From Rugalucina vietnamica (taxonomy: Eukaryota > Mollusca > Bivalvia > Lucinida > Lucinidae): 64,000 bases of DNA. The position numbers and the translations under genes are program-made. This document shows positions 33,364 to 44,800 of this stretch, in pieces (the stretch's first letter is position 1; each line of letters opens with the position of its first letter). The notes beneath the pieces were generated by a model, which saw only the letters and a program-made list of their open reading frames with translations, was not told the origin of the DNA and searched no databases. The stretch is taken from contig OZ024874.1 in the NCBI GenBank assembly GCA_964017185.1, positions 49,504,856-49,568,855 of the forward strand, read 5' to 3'.

Positions 33364-33730
33364 AAATCTGTTGCCTTCTGTCACCGTCAACAATGAACAA
33401 TGAATTTCATCGCCTAATTATACCTTGAATGATTTGTGCGACGACGTGCGACGCACAAATGAGAAGAGCCTTACAATTACTTATTGCAAACATTTCAAAC
33501 TTAATTTCTGTCTGAGAATCGGTCCGAATGCTACGAGACAACTCCTATAGATTGGACCTTTTTAAGTCTGATATTATGACAGAACTTGTTAGCATCGTTG
33601 ATTTTATCAATTGTCTCGGTAGACATACAGGAAATTGAATAAAAGACAAACTCCCTGGATTGACCGTTAAATGTCCTGCGACTCGAAGATGTTAGAAGGC
33701 TGCAAATGTAGCGGACAATAGACTTGTTCG

Positions 33731-34184
33731 CAGTGCATTTACGGAAAAGGTGGACTGAAGCATTAATTCATAAAGCATGGTGTCCCTTTAATGGGACAAA
33801 GGCAAACAGCATAGCCCCAGATGTGGCGCGCACAGAACGCGGCGTCCCATCGGGGGCTATTCCGTTTACTTAGAGGAATTTCATCGAAAAATGGAATACA
33901 AATTCAAAATCATTCCTGATGTCCCTAAAATAACAGTGGACTCTCCCAACTGAAAATGACGAGCAAGGCCATTCGCCATAAGTGGGTTAACAGCTGACTT
34001 CAGAGTGACACCTAAACTTTCAGCAGCAATGTCTATAAAGCAAGATGTACATAATTGACCTCACGGTAGAATTTTTTTTATTTTTTTTAATTTATTTATT
34101 TATTTATTTATATTTATTTTTATTTATTTATTTATTTTTTTTTTTTTTTGGAATATTTTGATGTCCTACATACGAAAATGAAAA
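33731..34184. other. No gene; small inverted repeat
   Basis: AT-rich except for 33805-33870, where AAACAGCATAGCCCC and GGGGGCTATTCCGTTT face each other around a CG-rich spacer, possibly a small hairpin. 34074-34148 is T/A low-complexity sequence. Confidence 0.45.
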
Positions 34185-36160
34185 GAAACCAGAGGACCAA
34201 TGGTCCTGTAAACGCTCACCTGAGATCTGCTACATATGCAAATAAACATAGTTGAATATCATGGTATTTAGCGCCAGTGCAGGGGCAGATGAAGCCCTTG
34301 GGCTATTTGTTTTCAGAATAATCAATATTCTGTCCATTGGCCAATTTCTATTTTATTTATTCCCTTCAAACGACATGTTAACAGTTTTCCCAATGTTAAT
34401 GCATTGGCACCTATGTTGACCTTGTGGTCAAATAGGTCAAGGTCTCCACAGGGTCATGATTTATATACACATTGTAGTACTTTAGCCATCCATGCTTCAT
34501 GACAAGTTTCTTTGAAATCGGTCCACCGGTTCCGGAGAAGATTTTTGAAGGGTTTTTACCATATATGGGCATGGCGGCAATCTTGGTCATGTGACCTGGA
34601 TTATTTATATACACATTGGTTCCCCCTTCCTATAGATGCTTCACATAAAATTTGGCTTTGATTGGCCAAGTGGTTTCAGAGGAGAAGATGTTTGAATATT
34701 TTGGAAATATACATGCATACTGCCCCAGGGTGGGGGCATATGAGCTCCTGCGGACCAATCTTTTTCAGAATCATTAATATTCAGTCCTACTGTGCATTTC
34801 CTGCAGGACTTTCACTTTAAATGACATTTCAAAAGTTTTTCCCCATTCAAATGCATTGGCGACCTATGTTGACCTTGCCGTAAAATAGGTCAAGGTCATC
34901 CTAAGGTCATTATTTATATACACATTGTGGACCTTGAGTCACTTATGCTACATGCCAAGTTTCAAGATCCAAGGCCTTTGGGTTCTGGAGAAGAAGATTT
35001 TTATAAGGTTTTACCATATATGGGCATGGCGGCCATCTTGGTCATGTGACCTGGATTATTTATATACACATTGGTTCCCCCTTCCTATAGACGCTTCATA
35101 TAAAATTTGGCTTTGATTGGCCAAGCGGTTTAAGAGGAGATGATGTTTGAATATGATGGTAATGTACAGGTATATTGCCCCGGGGTGGGGGCAGATGAGT
35201 CCCTGGGGTCAAAATTTTTCAGAATCATCAATATCCAGTCCTACTGCCCATTTCCTGCAAGATTTTCACTTAAAATGACATTTTAAAATTTTTCCCCATT
35301 CAAATGCATTGGTGACCTATGTTGACCTTGCCCTAAAGAAGGTCAAGGTCATCACAGGGTCACGATTTATATATACATTGTAGTGCTTGATCCATCGATG
35401 CTTCATGCCAAATTTCGTTGAAATCGGTCCATCGGTTCTGGAGAAGAAGATTTTTGAAGGGTTTTTACCATATATGGGCATGGCGGCCATCTTGGTCATG
35501 TGATCTGGATTTCTTATATACACATTGGTTCCCCCTTCCTATTGATGCTTCACATAAAATTTGGCTTTGATTGGCCTAGCGGTTTCAGAGGAGATGATGT
35601 TTGAATATTATGGTAATGTACAGGTATATTGCCCCGGGGTGGGGGCACATGAGCCCCTGGGGTCAATTTTTTTTTTCAGAATCATCAATATTCAGTCCTA
35701 CTGCCCATTTCCTGCAAGATGTTCACTTGAAATGACATTTTAAAATTTTTCCCCATTCAAATGCATTGGTGACCTATGTTGACCTTGCCATAAAATAGGT
35801 CAAGGTCATCACAGGGTCACGATTTATATACACATTGTAGTGCTTAAGCCATTAATGCTTCATGCCAAGTTTCGTTGAAATCGGTCCACTGGTTTTGGAG
35901 AAGAAGATTTTTGAAGGGTTTTTACCATATATGGGCATGGCGGCCATCTTGGTCATGTGACCTGGATTTCTTATATACACATTGGTTCCCCCTTCCTATT
36001 GATGGTTCACATTAAATTTGGCTTTGATTGGCCAAGCGGTTTCAGAGGAGAAGATCTTTGAAAATGGTGGACGACGGACGACAACGACGCCGACGGACGG
36101 ACGCCGGGTGCCTCCCTATCCTATAACCTCACCTGTGAGCCTTCGGCTCAGGTGAGCTAA
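34185..36160. repeat. Tandem array, ~450-bp unit, in a capped element
   Basis: About 3.8 units. The anchor GACCTATGTTGACCTTG occurs at 34410, 34862, 35311 and 35771 (spacing 449-460 bp). Each unit contains GGTCAAGGTCATC, CATATATGGGCATGGCGGCC, TTGGCTTTGATTGGCC and GCCCCGGGGTGGGGGC blocks. The left cap is CCAGAGGACCAATGGTCCTG then GCTCACCTGAG. The right cap is a CGGACGACGG tail then GAGCCTTCGGCTCAGGTGAG. GCTCACCTGAG and CTCAGGTGAGC form a short inverted pair. No ORF of substance. Confidence 0.9.
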
Positions 36161-36660
36161 TAACATAATTACAATCAAATGACAGTGCCGAATAGACTTG
36201 AAGGCACTCTAAAAGGCATCAGATCGGAAGGAAAAATCTTGAAAATTCTAACGGACGTGACATTGTTGACGTCAAAGTGCTCCGAGAATAGTGACATGCC
36301 GATACTAAATTTATTAAATGAATAGGTTCCAGATGAGCTATTCTTCTGAAATTTTCAGCAATACCTCATGATATATTGCCATGTTCCTGAGTAAAGTTTC
36401 AATAGATTCCTTTTAGCAGTTACTGAGTTATAGACACAGTCTCAAAACTTTCCGGACAGCCTACGTAGTTTGTATATGAAAAATAAGAGGACCCGTATTT
36501 TTTCTTTCAGGTAAATTCAAGGGGCTAGGGGCCAATTCTGTGGGAGTTATTTCCCTTTTTAATTCTTGACCAGAGGACCAATGGTCCTGCAAACGCTCAC
36601 CTGAGGTCTTTCATATAAAACTTATAGAAAGCTATCAACTGTTTTGGGAGGGCATTCAGG
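36161..36660. other. No gene; orphan left cap
   Basis: At 36571-36607 the left cap of the previous family (ACCAGAGGACCAATGGTCCT) appears again without an array. The rest is unassigned. Confidence 0.6.
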
Positions 36661-36810
36661 TGCAACCAAAGCCTCTGTGGCATGTTGGTTAAGCTACTTG
36701 TCAAAGATCCTGGGTTCAGTCCCAAGTGATCCAGTCTTTTGTCAAGACTTTAAAAGTAAGCTCTGAACCCATATGCCCATAGCTATTGAGTGGGACATAA
36801 AACATGAAAT
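36661..36810 (+). mobile_element. tRNA-derived SINE
   Basis: A-box-like TGGCATGTTGGTTAAGC (36679-36695) and a B-box-like GGGTTCAGTCCC (36712-36723) at tRNA spacing. The body ends in GAGTGGGACATAAAACATG, like the GGGACGTAAAAC end of the SINE at 25360. Diverged. Confidence 0.6.
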
Positions 36811-38553
36811 CAACTGACCAAATCTGATGATAGATTTGTATTACCTTGAAATTGGGTCAGTTCTTGTCAGCATTTTATTCAATATAAAATTGTCTATTTC
36901 TACTTGACATATGCTACTTTGTTTCATATTTAATGAATGCTGTAGAAGGTGGCAGAAGTAAATTGTTGCAGTTTTGTTATTCTTTAATTTATACCTCATC
37001 TTGTTTAACTTAATATTAAGCACCTCTAAAATTCGTTAAACCCAATTACAGTAAACTTCTATTGATGAGCTTTCAAAGATGGTACTTTTACTATGGTTTC
37101 TCTAGTTTATGTTTTGGTGTGGAGTTTGGTCACCTTTTGGGAAACAGCTGTTCACTGTGCTTACCATATTATGTTGTTCTTGTATCAGTATCTATTTGTA
37201 AATTTGGTTGTTGACTATATGTTCTTAGACTTTGTTCTCATCGTGCCAGTTATGATCATTGCTTTAATACCTGCTACTTCTCTGTCCTTATATATCCAAC
37301 TTTGTAATCAATAGGTCAGAATCAACTTACTGTCACCATTTTAACAGTGCTACCCAGGCAAGCCAAATTATTGCTGCAGTTGGACTTTCAGTGAAAACAA
37401 CTAGTTTCTTTATCCAATACTTTTTATTTATTGAATCACACTACACTGATTCTTATAGTTTTCTATTAAAATCCATTAAAATTAGACATTTATTACTATA
37501 ACACAAAAATACTACACAAATGAGAGCTATTGTAATCTAATGGCAACATTTTATAAAATGAAGAAAAAAGATGAAGAAACTTAATCTTGAATCTTGAATG
37601 ATAGATTTAGAAGTCATGAGACTGTGTCTGTAACATTAAGAGTCGGACCACATTCCAAGACTGAACTTATGCTAGTATATTTCTGTGACTAAACTAGATA
37701 ACTTGTAAAAACCATTGTAATGGTACAGTTTAACACAAACTAACAACTATACTAGAGTAGACCACAACATGGAAAATAGGTAAAGTAATGTCACATTATT
37801 ACTGGACAATACATTCATGAACTTGTCAATGAACATAAGATTGTATGCAAGTTTTAAGGTAACAAAATACAAATGCATGCACTGATAGGATATATATAAA
37901 TTATATATATATTTTTTTTTAAATCTAGCATTTTCAAGTTCTTCATTTTCATTTAAATCTATATACTATGTACATATTTGCAAATTATATATTCTTTTGA
38001 TCATGATGTACATTATAATCAACACTGAATCAAGCTCTATGTAACTATACATTTGTGGGGCAACATGAGAATCTGTCCAAAACTCACAGCCATCCATTAA
38101 TATCCAGATTCTTTAAAATAAAAAAAAGCACTGCCACTTGCTGTTCATCACATTGAATAATATCTTTTTGCAGAACCCTGCAACAAAGCATATCTGCTTT
38201 CCAAACCTTTATACATCATCTATATAAAACTATAAAGCACTTGCTATATCAGTTATCACTGTATCATTACAATAAAACTTTTACAATGCATCAAACTGCT
38301 TCCTTTAACTGAAATCAATAGTTTACTGTATATTTGAGATTCTATTTAAATCAGATGTTATAGTCACAGTCTCATTAATTCTACATATATTTTGAGGAAT
38401 ACATTACAAAAAAGTTACAATTGGACTCATACATAAAAAGGAATAAAAAAGTACACAATAGGATAATACCTCACTCAAATGTGAAAAAGTGAGAAATTAT
38501 TCTAGTGTTTATCATATAATCTCTCCAGAATTTTTATTTGAGAATATGTAAAG

Positions 38554-38585
<32 letters not shown>

Positions 38586-38923
38586 TGGCAACCCCAAAAC
38601 TTGCTAAACCACCAAATAAATTTAAGACCTAGTGGGGTTACACACTGCAATTTTTCTCTTCAATTCTCTTCTCTGTAATGATACACAAGCTGAAAATTTT
38701 TATAGAGATACAGTGATTTATTTGAACCAAGTAACAATTTAATAGCTAACCTTAATAAATAACACAATTTAGTTCATTAAAAATTCAGCTTTCCATCTTT
38801 GTAGGATTATGAATTTGCCACTATACATAAGAGAGGTTATTTATTCAGAAAAGGGTTAACACTGGTTGTACTGTACCAGTTATTGTACAGTTATTCATGT
38901 TTTGCATCACCTCATTTGAATAT
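36811..38923. other. AT-rich region; no gene recognised
   Basis: At 37095-37215 there is a weak resemblance to the Penelope-like 3' region (GGTCACCTTTTGGGAAACAG then TTGTATCAGTATCTATTTGT). The 73-residue hydrophobic ORF at 37093 falls on it and is therefore doubtful. Poly(A) run at 38554-38583. The 3' end of the minus-strand Helentron should lie in this stretch, but I cannot place a hairpin/CTRR-type terminus. Confidence 0.4.
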
Positions 38924-39682
38924 CTATTTGTCTAAGGCACAATATATAATTTTATGATCAGACCAATATGCCTCAATGACATCACAAAATCCTTCAGAAT
39001 TTGAAAATATCAAATCTAGCACAGATCCACAGTCAGTTGTACATTGTTTAATATGTTGCATACATCCAAATAATGTCTCCACAAAATCCAAAAATCCTGT
39101 ACTTGCACCATCTATCTGTATGTTGAAGTCCCCTAATATGACCAATTTAGCATTCAGGTCAATAACTGGCCTAAGATGACAGCGAATATCATTTCTAAAA
39201 TCAGTCTGTGAACTTTTTGGGTATTTGTACAACACAACAACTTGAACATAACCTCGCTGAATGCTGAATGTGCCAGTGAATATAAATTCAAATGACTTAC
39301 ATTGCATTTTCATGACTTTCTGAATCTGCAAGTACTCCTTTACATACAATGCAAGTCCATGATATGGTCTTTTGTTTGCCTCTTTTACTGTATCATCAAG
39401 CCTAACAAGTCTAAACCGCTTCAGGGCAAAATGTACATTTTCATCCCTACTACATAACCTTGTTTCAGCAAATCCAATGATATCTGCCGCCAATACATTT
39501 GGTTCAGATTGAACATCTTTATAATGTTTATGCAAGGATCTAGCATTATTGAATGCAATTTTGGTTTTATCTGAACCAATTTTATACAGCGGAACATAAC
39601 ATAGTTCTAAGGTAGCATCTGTGCGTAGCCTTTTCATTTCTATATTCACATCATCATCTAATGCCATAGCAGCTTCATTCAT
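38924..39682 (-). pseudogene. Helentron C-terminal EEP endonuclease, detached
   Basis: An AP-endonuclease-like (endonuclease/exonuclease/phosphatase) domain that in Helentrons follows the helicase and may nick DNA. Visible: FNNARSLHKHYKDV (~44-57), ADIIGFAETRL (~66-76; the metal-binding Glu of the ET motif), YHGLALYVK (~106-114), the GDFNIQ motif (~183-188) and the C-terminal SDHKI motif (SDH, ~242-246). These five blocks match the EEP order. Upstream of Met1 the frame stays open and reads AHILN before MNEAAMALDDD, followed by VNIEMKRLR, which is how Helentron proteins link helicase to nuclease. The Met is therefore internal and the frame was once joined to the protein at 41750-48514. Confidence 0.8.
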
Positions 39683-39699
39683 ATTCAGTATATGAGCCT

Positions 39700-41489
39700 T
39701 TCCGGATAGAAATCGACCTTATGACATACGACGTTGAACGCGAGAAAATGACGTCGAGAACGCGACGTTACGTCAGAGCAATTTTGCGCGCTAATTGTTC
39801 GTCGTCTGCCACAAATACGTCCCGACGTTTCTGGCTTTATTTAAGCTATTCATTCGCCGATTTGCGTAATGTTGCATTTATTTGGAAGTTTAGAAACTCT
39901 GCTACAATATTGTCAATGGATTTAGCGTTTCCATTGCCGTATTTGACTTCTCCCACGGTTAAATGAACACCTAATTGCGTTAATTGCTTTTGTCTTTATT
40001 AATTGAAATAAACATTGTCTCGGTTTTTTTTGGGGGAGGCCCTGCAGATATTAATGCATAGAAACCCATGTTTGATACCTATATTGAAGAGAGAGAGAGA
40101 GAGAGAGAGGGGAGAGAGAGAAAATACAAAATAATTTTAATTAGGGATGACAATCGGGATACTGAGCGAAAAAAATGTGAGTATATATACCTGTCATTGA
40201 TAAAAATTAACATAATTATGCTTGTGAATTTACATTTCTCTCTTAAACGTTATTTCTTCAAAAGTTATAAAAAGTTTACCTTTAGTGCGTGTAATTTCTA
40301 TACCATAATACTGAATTTATTTTCAAAAAACATATAAACGAGTGGAATTATGTAAATCTATCCCGATTTTGTCAAAATAAAGAATTAATGACTATATTTG
40401 ATGAATTATTTCCCTTGAAAAATCCTAACTTGTAGGGGAGATTGGGAATGAATAGGCCAGGGATCAATATTTCAATGTTTGGTGTTTTTACGACTGATTT
40501 AACAGTTTTCGTCGTCTTCGATTTAATGTTTCGTCCAAAAGGCTAGCTAGGATGATGATCGAAGCCACAACTTGGTTTCCAAGGCGAGTGGCTCATCTCA
40601 GTTTTATTTTCTATTATCGTTACGAATTTACCTGCCTTTCTGGCACACGCCACGATCAGCCGGTGAAGGCTGATCCGTGGTGGCAGTTTAGTTAGTGTCA
40701 ACTTTATTCTGATGGTTACGCAAATTCATGATCTCGAGATACCCAAATCTCACCATATTAAGGTTATTGGTGACAGCCTATTGGGTCGCATTATTTGCGA
40801 AAATCGAACCTCGCAAAAGTACAAGCATTGCGGCAGAAACGTTTAATCATTATGTTACGCTCATAGAGAACAGTTGATATCATGTCGCAAATCAATGTCC
40901 GTTTTCATAAGCATGTTTCAGACATATCACCAGAACTTTGCCAGTTGGGAAGGAAGACTACAGCTATGACTTAAAATTTTTTTTAAAATGTATGTGACAA
41001 AATCATGTTTTAAATCGGCTGCTTAACTTCCGAAGCACTACCCGGTGGTAACTCAGAAGAAAGTACTTGTAGATGGTTCAGGGGACATCCGATGATTCTT
41101 TTGGGGGATTCAAAATCTCCTAAAACTGCAAAGAATTCTTATTGCGTGCGTCTTAATCTGCCGAACGGACTGTCATGCAACAACGCCAACAACACGATAA
41201 AATGCAACCCAGCACGAAAACTTGTTCTCAGTTTCATCATATATCATTATTAAAATCATCATTTAAAGTTAATTAGAAATTCCTAATCCTCGTGATGAAT
41301 CGAACATTTTTGCTATTTTTCGGAGAGAAAATAAAATTTGACGCATGCAAACTTAAAAAATACTGGGTATCCAAATTTATCGCATGATTGCATAGGCGGC
41401 ACAATTAATTCACGTGCTGCACGTGGTTGCACGACATTTCCAAGTTTCAGATAAATTTAATACATCTAGCTGCAAAAGAGGAATACGCA

Positions 41490-41543
<54 letters not shown>

Positions 41544-41740
41544 TCTGCGCTTCAAGACTGGGTAAGCGGTTGTATAAGTCCAAGTTGTTTTGGATTTGTA
41601 TGGAGAGTCCCGTTTTTCGAGTAACTATGGGTCCATATGGCATCTCGAATAATGAAAGACATGTACACACAATAGACGGACACACCAAGTGTTTATATGC
41701 CGCGAATTTTGGTTTGGAATGGAAAATAAACGATACAGAA
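39700..41740. other. Foreign DNA separating helicase and endonuclease
   Basis: About 2.1 kb without Helentron coding similarity. It holds a CpG-rich start (39726-39830, ACGTCGAGAACGCGACGTTA), a GA repeat (40087-40121) and a 51-nt T-run (41492-41542). The T-run equals a poly(A) on the Helentron sense strand and hints at a retroposed insertion, but no family was recognised. Confidence 0.55.
40087..40121. repeat. (GA)n microsatellite
   Basis: GA run with one GGGG interruption. Confidence 0.95.
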
Positions 41741-41825
41741 AAAGGACCATCAATAACGTGGTCCAACTTGCCAGGTTGTTGACATATCGGCAAGGTGCAA
41801 TAAGAGTGAGCGGTACAAAACTCTA
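41740..41825 (-). pseudogene. Frameshifted end of the PIF1 helicase
   Basis: In the frame overlapping the end of the big ORF, the minus strand reads YCTLPICQQPGKLDHVID. This aligns with the helicase motif VI region (CTIHKxQGxTLDxVVxD): the C-T, Q, G, L-D and V-x-D positions are kept, while the H-K is lost. The frame shift must lie near 41820. It explains why the long ORF ends in an unrelated stretch. Confidence 0.6.
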
Positions 41826-44800
41826 GGAAATTGGCTTCTCTGAAATGTTTTGTAGTTATGCATAAATGTTCGCTGTGTTTCAAATACAGGAGTCCAGTCC
41901 GCATGAATGCTTGAGTTGTAAAATTTCCTGTTTTTCTCACGTGTTGCTCTACCAACTCGAGGGTCATCAAACAATACCCAAATAATGCTAGGACGGTTTG
42001 TTCCTTCCATCCACCTGAAGTCAATGTGTTTTACCACACCAGTAGCACCATTGGTTAAACCGTCTTCTACATCTACATTAGCTGTATGAACAACAATCAT
42101 TCCAACAACTACTGTCAATGATTTCTTTAGCTGGCCTGTTTGTCCATAGTCCTTTGGGAGCTTATCAATCAAGGACTGGTGCCTGTTGGCAGGAATGTTT
42201 GCTGAGACAACACTGTCATGGCATGATATCACATACTTTTCTCCTGGCAACTGACTCAAAATAGTGTCATTGTGTTGGTCTACATAATAATTCTGTGCAA
42301 ACAAATGAAGAGCATCCTTTGGATAGTCACCAGTTTCACGGTCAACAACACGTGTCTGCAGCTTTTGTTTGTCTTCCTCTGTCATTTTGTTCAATCGAAG
42401 TCGGTTTAATAACTGTGCAAATGCTAGATCGTCTTTCTGTCTCATGATATCAACCAATTCATACATTGTAAAGAGCTCTTTCCATAAATTCCTTCCCAGT
42501 GAAGATGCTCCCTTTTTCAAATCAAGACTTATCAAGTAATCACCTACTGGCTTAAGTTGGTAAAGATCCCCAACAGCGATAACACTTAAACCACCAAAAA
42601 CTTCTTTTGTTCCCATCAGCTGCTGTAAGCGAGTGTCAATAAAGCTTAGTGTCATGTTGCCTACCATTGATATTTCATCAATAATGATAATTTTCAGATG
42701 TCTGTACTTAATTCTGAACGTATTTAACTCATCAGCTGCAAGATGATTGGTTCCCTTTTGATACATTTTCCTGTGGAATGCAGAGCAAATTGTTTGGCCA
42801 CTAATATTAAAAGCAGCAAAGCCCATGTAAGCACACAGCAGAATTCTCTTATCATCTGGATTTTCTCCATCTTTCAAATTCAAAATCCTGAACAGACTTT
42901 GATAAAGTGCTCGAATCACTACTGATTTACCAACACCTGCCCCTCCTGTTAGAAAAGCATAAACTGGTTCATCTTTACATTTAATCCAGTGCACAATATG
43001 GTTAAAGAATTCTCTTTGTCTCAAATTAAGACTTCTGAGTAGTTGTAAGTATTCATCATCTGGTAATAAAATACCACTTGTTTCTACTGGTGGCATTGAG
43101 CAATTTGACTGTAATTCTATTCCAATGTCATAATGCCTCTGCTCTACAACTCTGCTTGGGTTAAAGCAAACAAATTTTTCTGATTCTGCTGACCCTTCTT
43201 CTTCTGTCTCTCTATTTTCTTGCTCTGCATTTGGTGCAATTTGATCATAGTCCCTTTCCTCATTTTCCATCATTTGTCTTGCAATCTCAAGCTCTTCAGC
43301 ATGATGCTCATACTCATTTCTTTTGGACACCAGGGATGTCTGCACTGAGTTATACCGAGCTTCATATGTTCCAAAAGAACCTGTCAAATCCTTCTGTTCA
43401 TTTCGCCAAGGTACAAAAAGCATAAGCTGCTCTCTAAAGTAATTTTCTGGATCCCTTTTTCTGTTGTATCTTACATACCTTATTACTCTTGGTACTTTTC
43501 TATTCTTGTATTTTGTTCCATTTTTTGCTTCAAACAACAGGTCTGAACTTTGACTGTTATTATCATCAAAGCTATCATCACTTTCATCACCAGAGCTATT
43601 GACAAAACTGTCATCATCATTAGTGTCATCAACTTTCTCAGAAAACTTATTCCCTTTTGGATAAATAACATCAACCTTAGAGACATAATCAGCTAAACAT
43701 AATTTCCCAAGCTGCCTGGGTCTTTTAGAATACCTCTGTATAACATTTTCAGATTCTACATCCGTGGATTCAGCTGGAAGTTCATCAAGAGCAGCTTTTG
43801 GTTTCAACAGAAAGATTCTTTCTTCTGGTATAGATGTGTTGATGAAAACAATATCCCTTGTACATTTTGTCAAAGGAATTTGCAGATCAAGATAAACAGC
43901 TTCTTGAGCACTGACCTCAACACAGTTAGAAAATACATTCCCAATATGCCTGACTTGTTTCTTTAGGTCAAGATTTCCTCTTCGTGCCTCTTTCGCTGCT
44001 GCATCAAGTTGTGCACTCATACCTCTTTGTGATTTACTTATATAACCAACTATATATGAAGCACAACCATATGGCTCAAGAACAATCTGAATGTCAAGAT
44101 TGGCCTTCCAGGCAAGAAGTATGTTTTCATTAAATGGATTTATTCTCATTTCCTTCACTTTTCGCTTTAAGAAAACTTTTGGTGCTTTCAATGAGCTTCT
44201 TATGCAACAAATATAGTCTTCGAAGTCCATTTTAGCAATTTTTTCTAGAAACTCCTCAAATGGCATATCCTCATTTTCTTTACACTCATTCATTGATTTT
44301 TGGAGCTCTACATTCTTTTTCTTGTACTTGTCAATGTTTTCTTCAAGGGGATACAGCAACATAGTTTTTGGCAATGGTGGCAATGGAAATCCAAACCTGC
44401 ATATTGGTTTCCCTTTTTTTCTACAGGTTCTGGAATGTTTGTGACTTTGAAGGTTAATAAGATTTGCTGTTTTCTCATTATCACTACTGCAGGTAAGATA
44501 TCCATCAACAAATTCAATTATTTCCTCTTCTGACTTTGTTTCTAAAGTTGGAGCATTTTCTACCCAAACAAGCATGTGAATATGAGGGGAGCCACGTTGT
44601 TGAAACTCAACTCTATAAAAATAGTCAAGTACCTTTCCAATTGGCTCAGAACTGCTTTTTAGAATTGTATTAAGGAACTCTTGAACCCTATGATCAAAGT
44701 ACCTTGAACATGTAACTGGGTCTTTTTGAACTAGCTTTGTTTTCTCTTGCCAAGTAAGCTTTTCTAATTCTGTTTCAGAATATTCAATACCATCATTCAA

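Larger units (their letters stand above)
25586..33730. repeat. Segmental duplication, copy 2
   Basis: Second copy of the segment at 17860-24200, with its own insertions: Penelope-like copies and the hammerhead unit (26370-28808), a TGAGCC MITE (29281-29508), a hairpin MITE (31060-31320) and a TIR element (31321-32930). Stretches not listed separately in this interval (25890-26369, 29510-31059, 32954-33730) show no gene. Long T or A runs lie at 30178-30210 and 33323-33361. Confidence 0.75.

Noticed and set aside
37093-37314. 73-residue very hydrophobic ORF
   Set aside because: Overlaps a diverged Penelope-like 3' region; hydrophobicity follows from T-rich DNA.
39726-39830. CpG-rich stretch resembling 52290-52400 as a shared element end
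   Set aside because: Similarity is limited to short ACGTT-type words; no aligned blocks or termini could be followed.
41414-41782. ORFs with poly-Phe or poly-Lys tracts
   Set aside because: Translation of the T-run at 41492-41542; not a protein.
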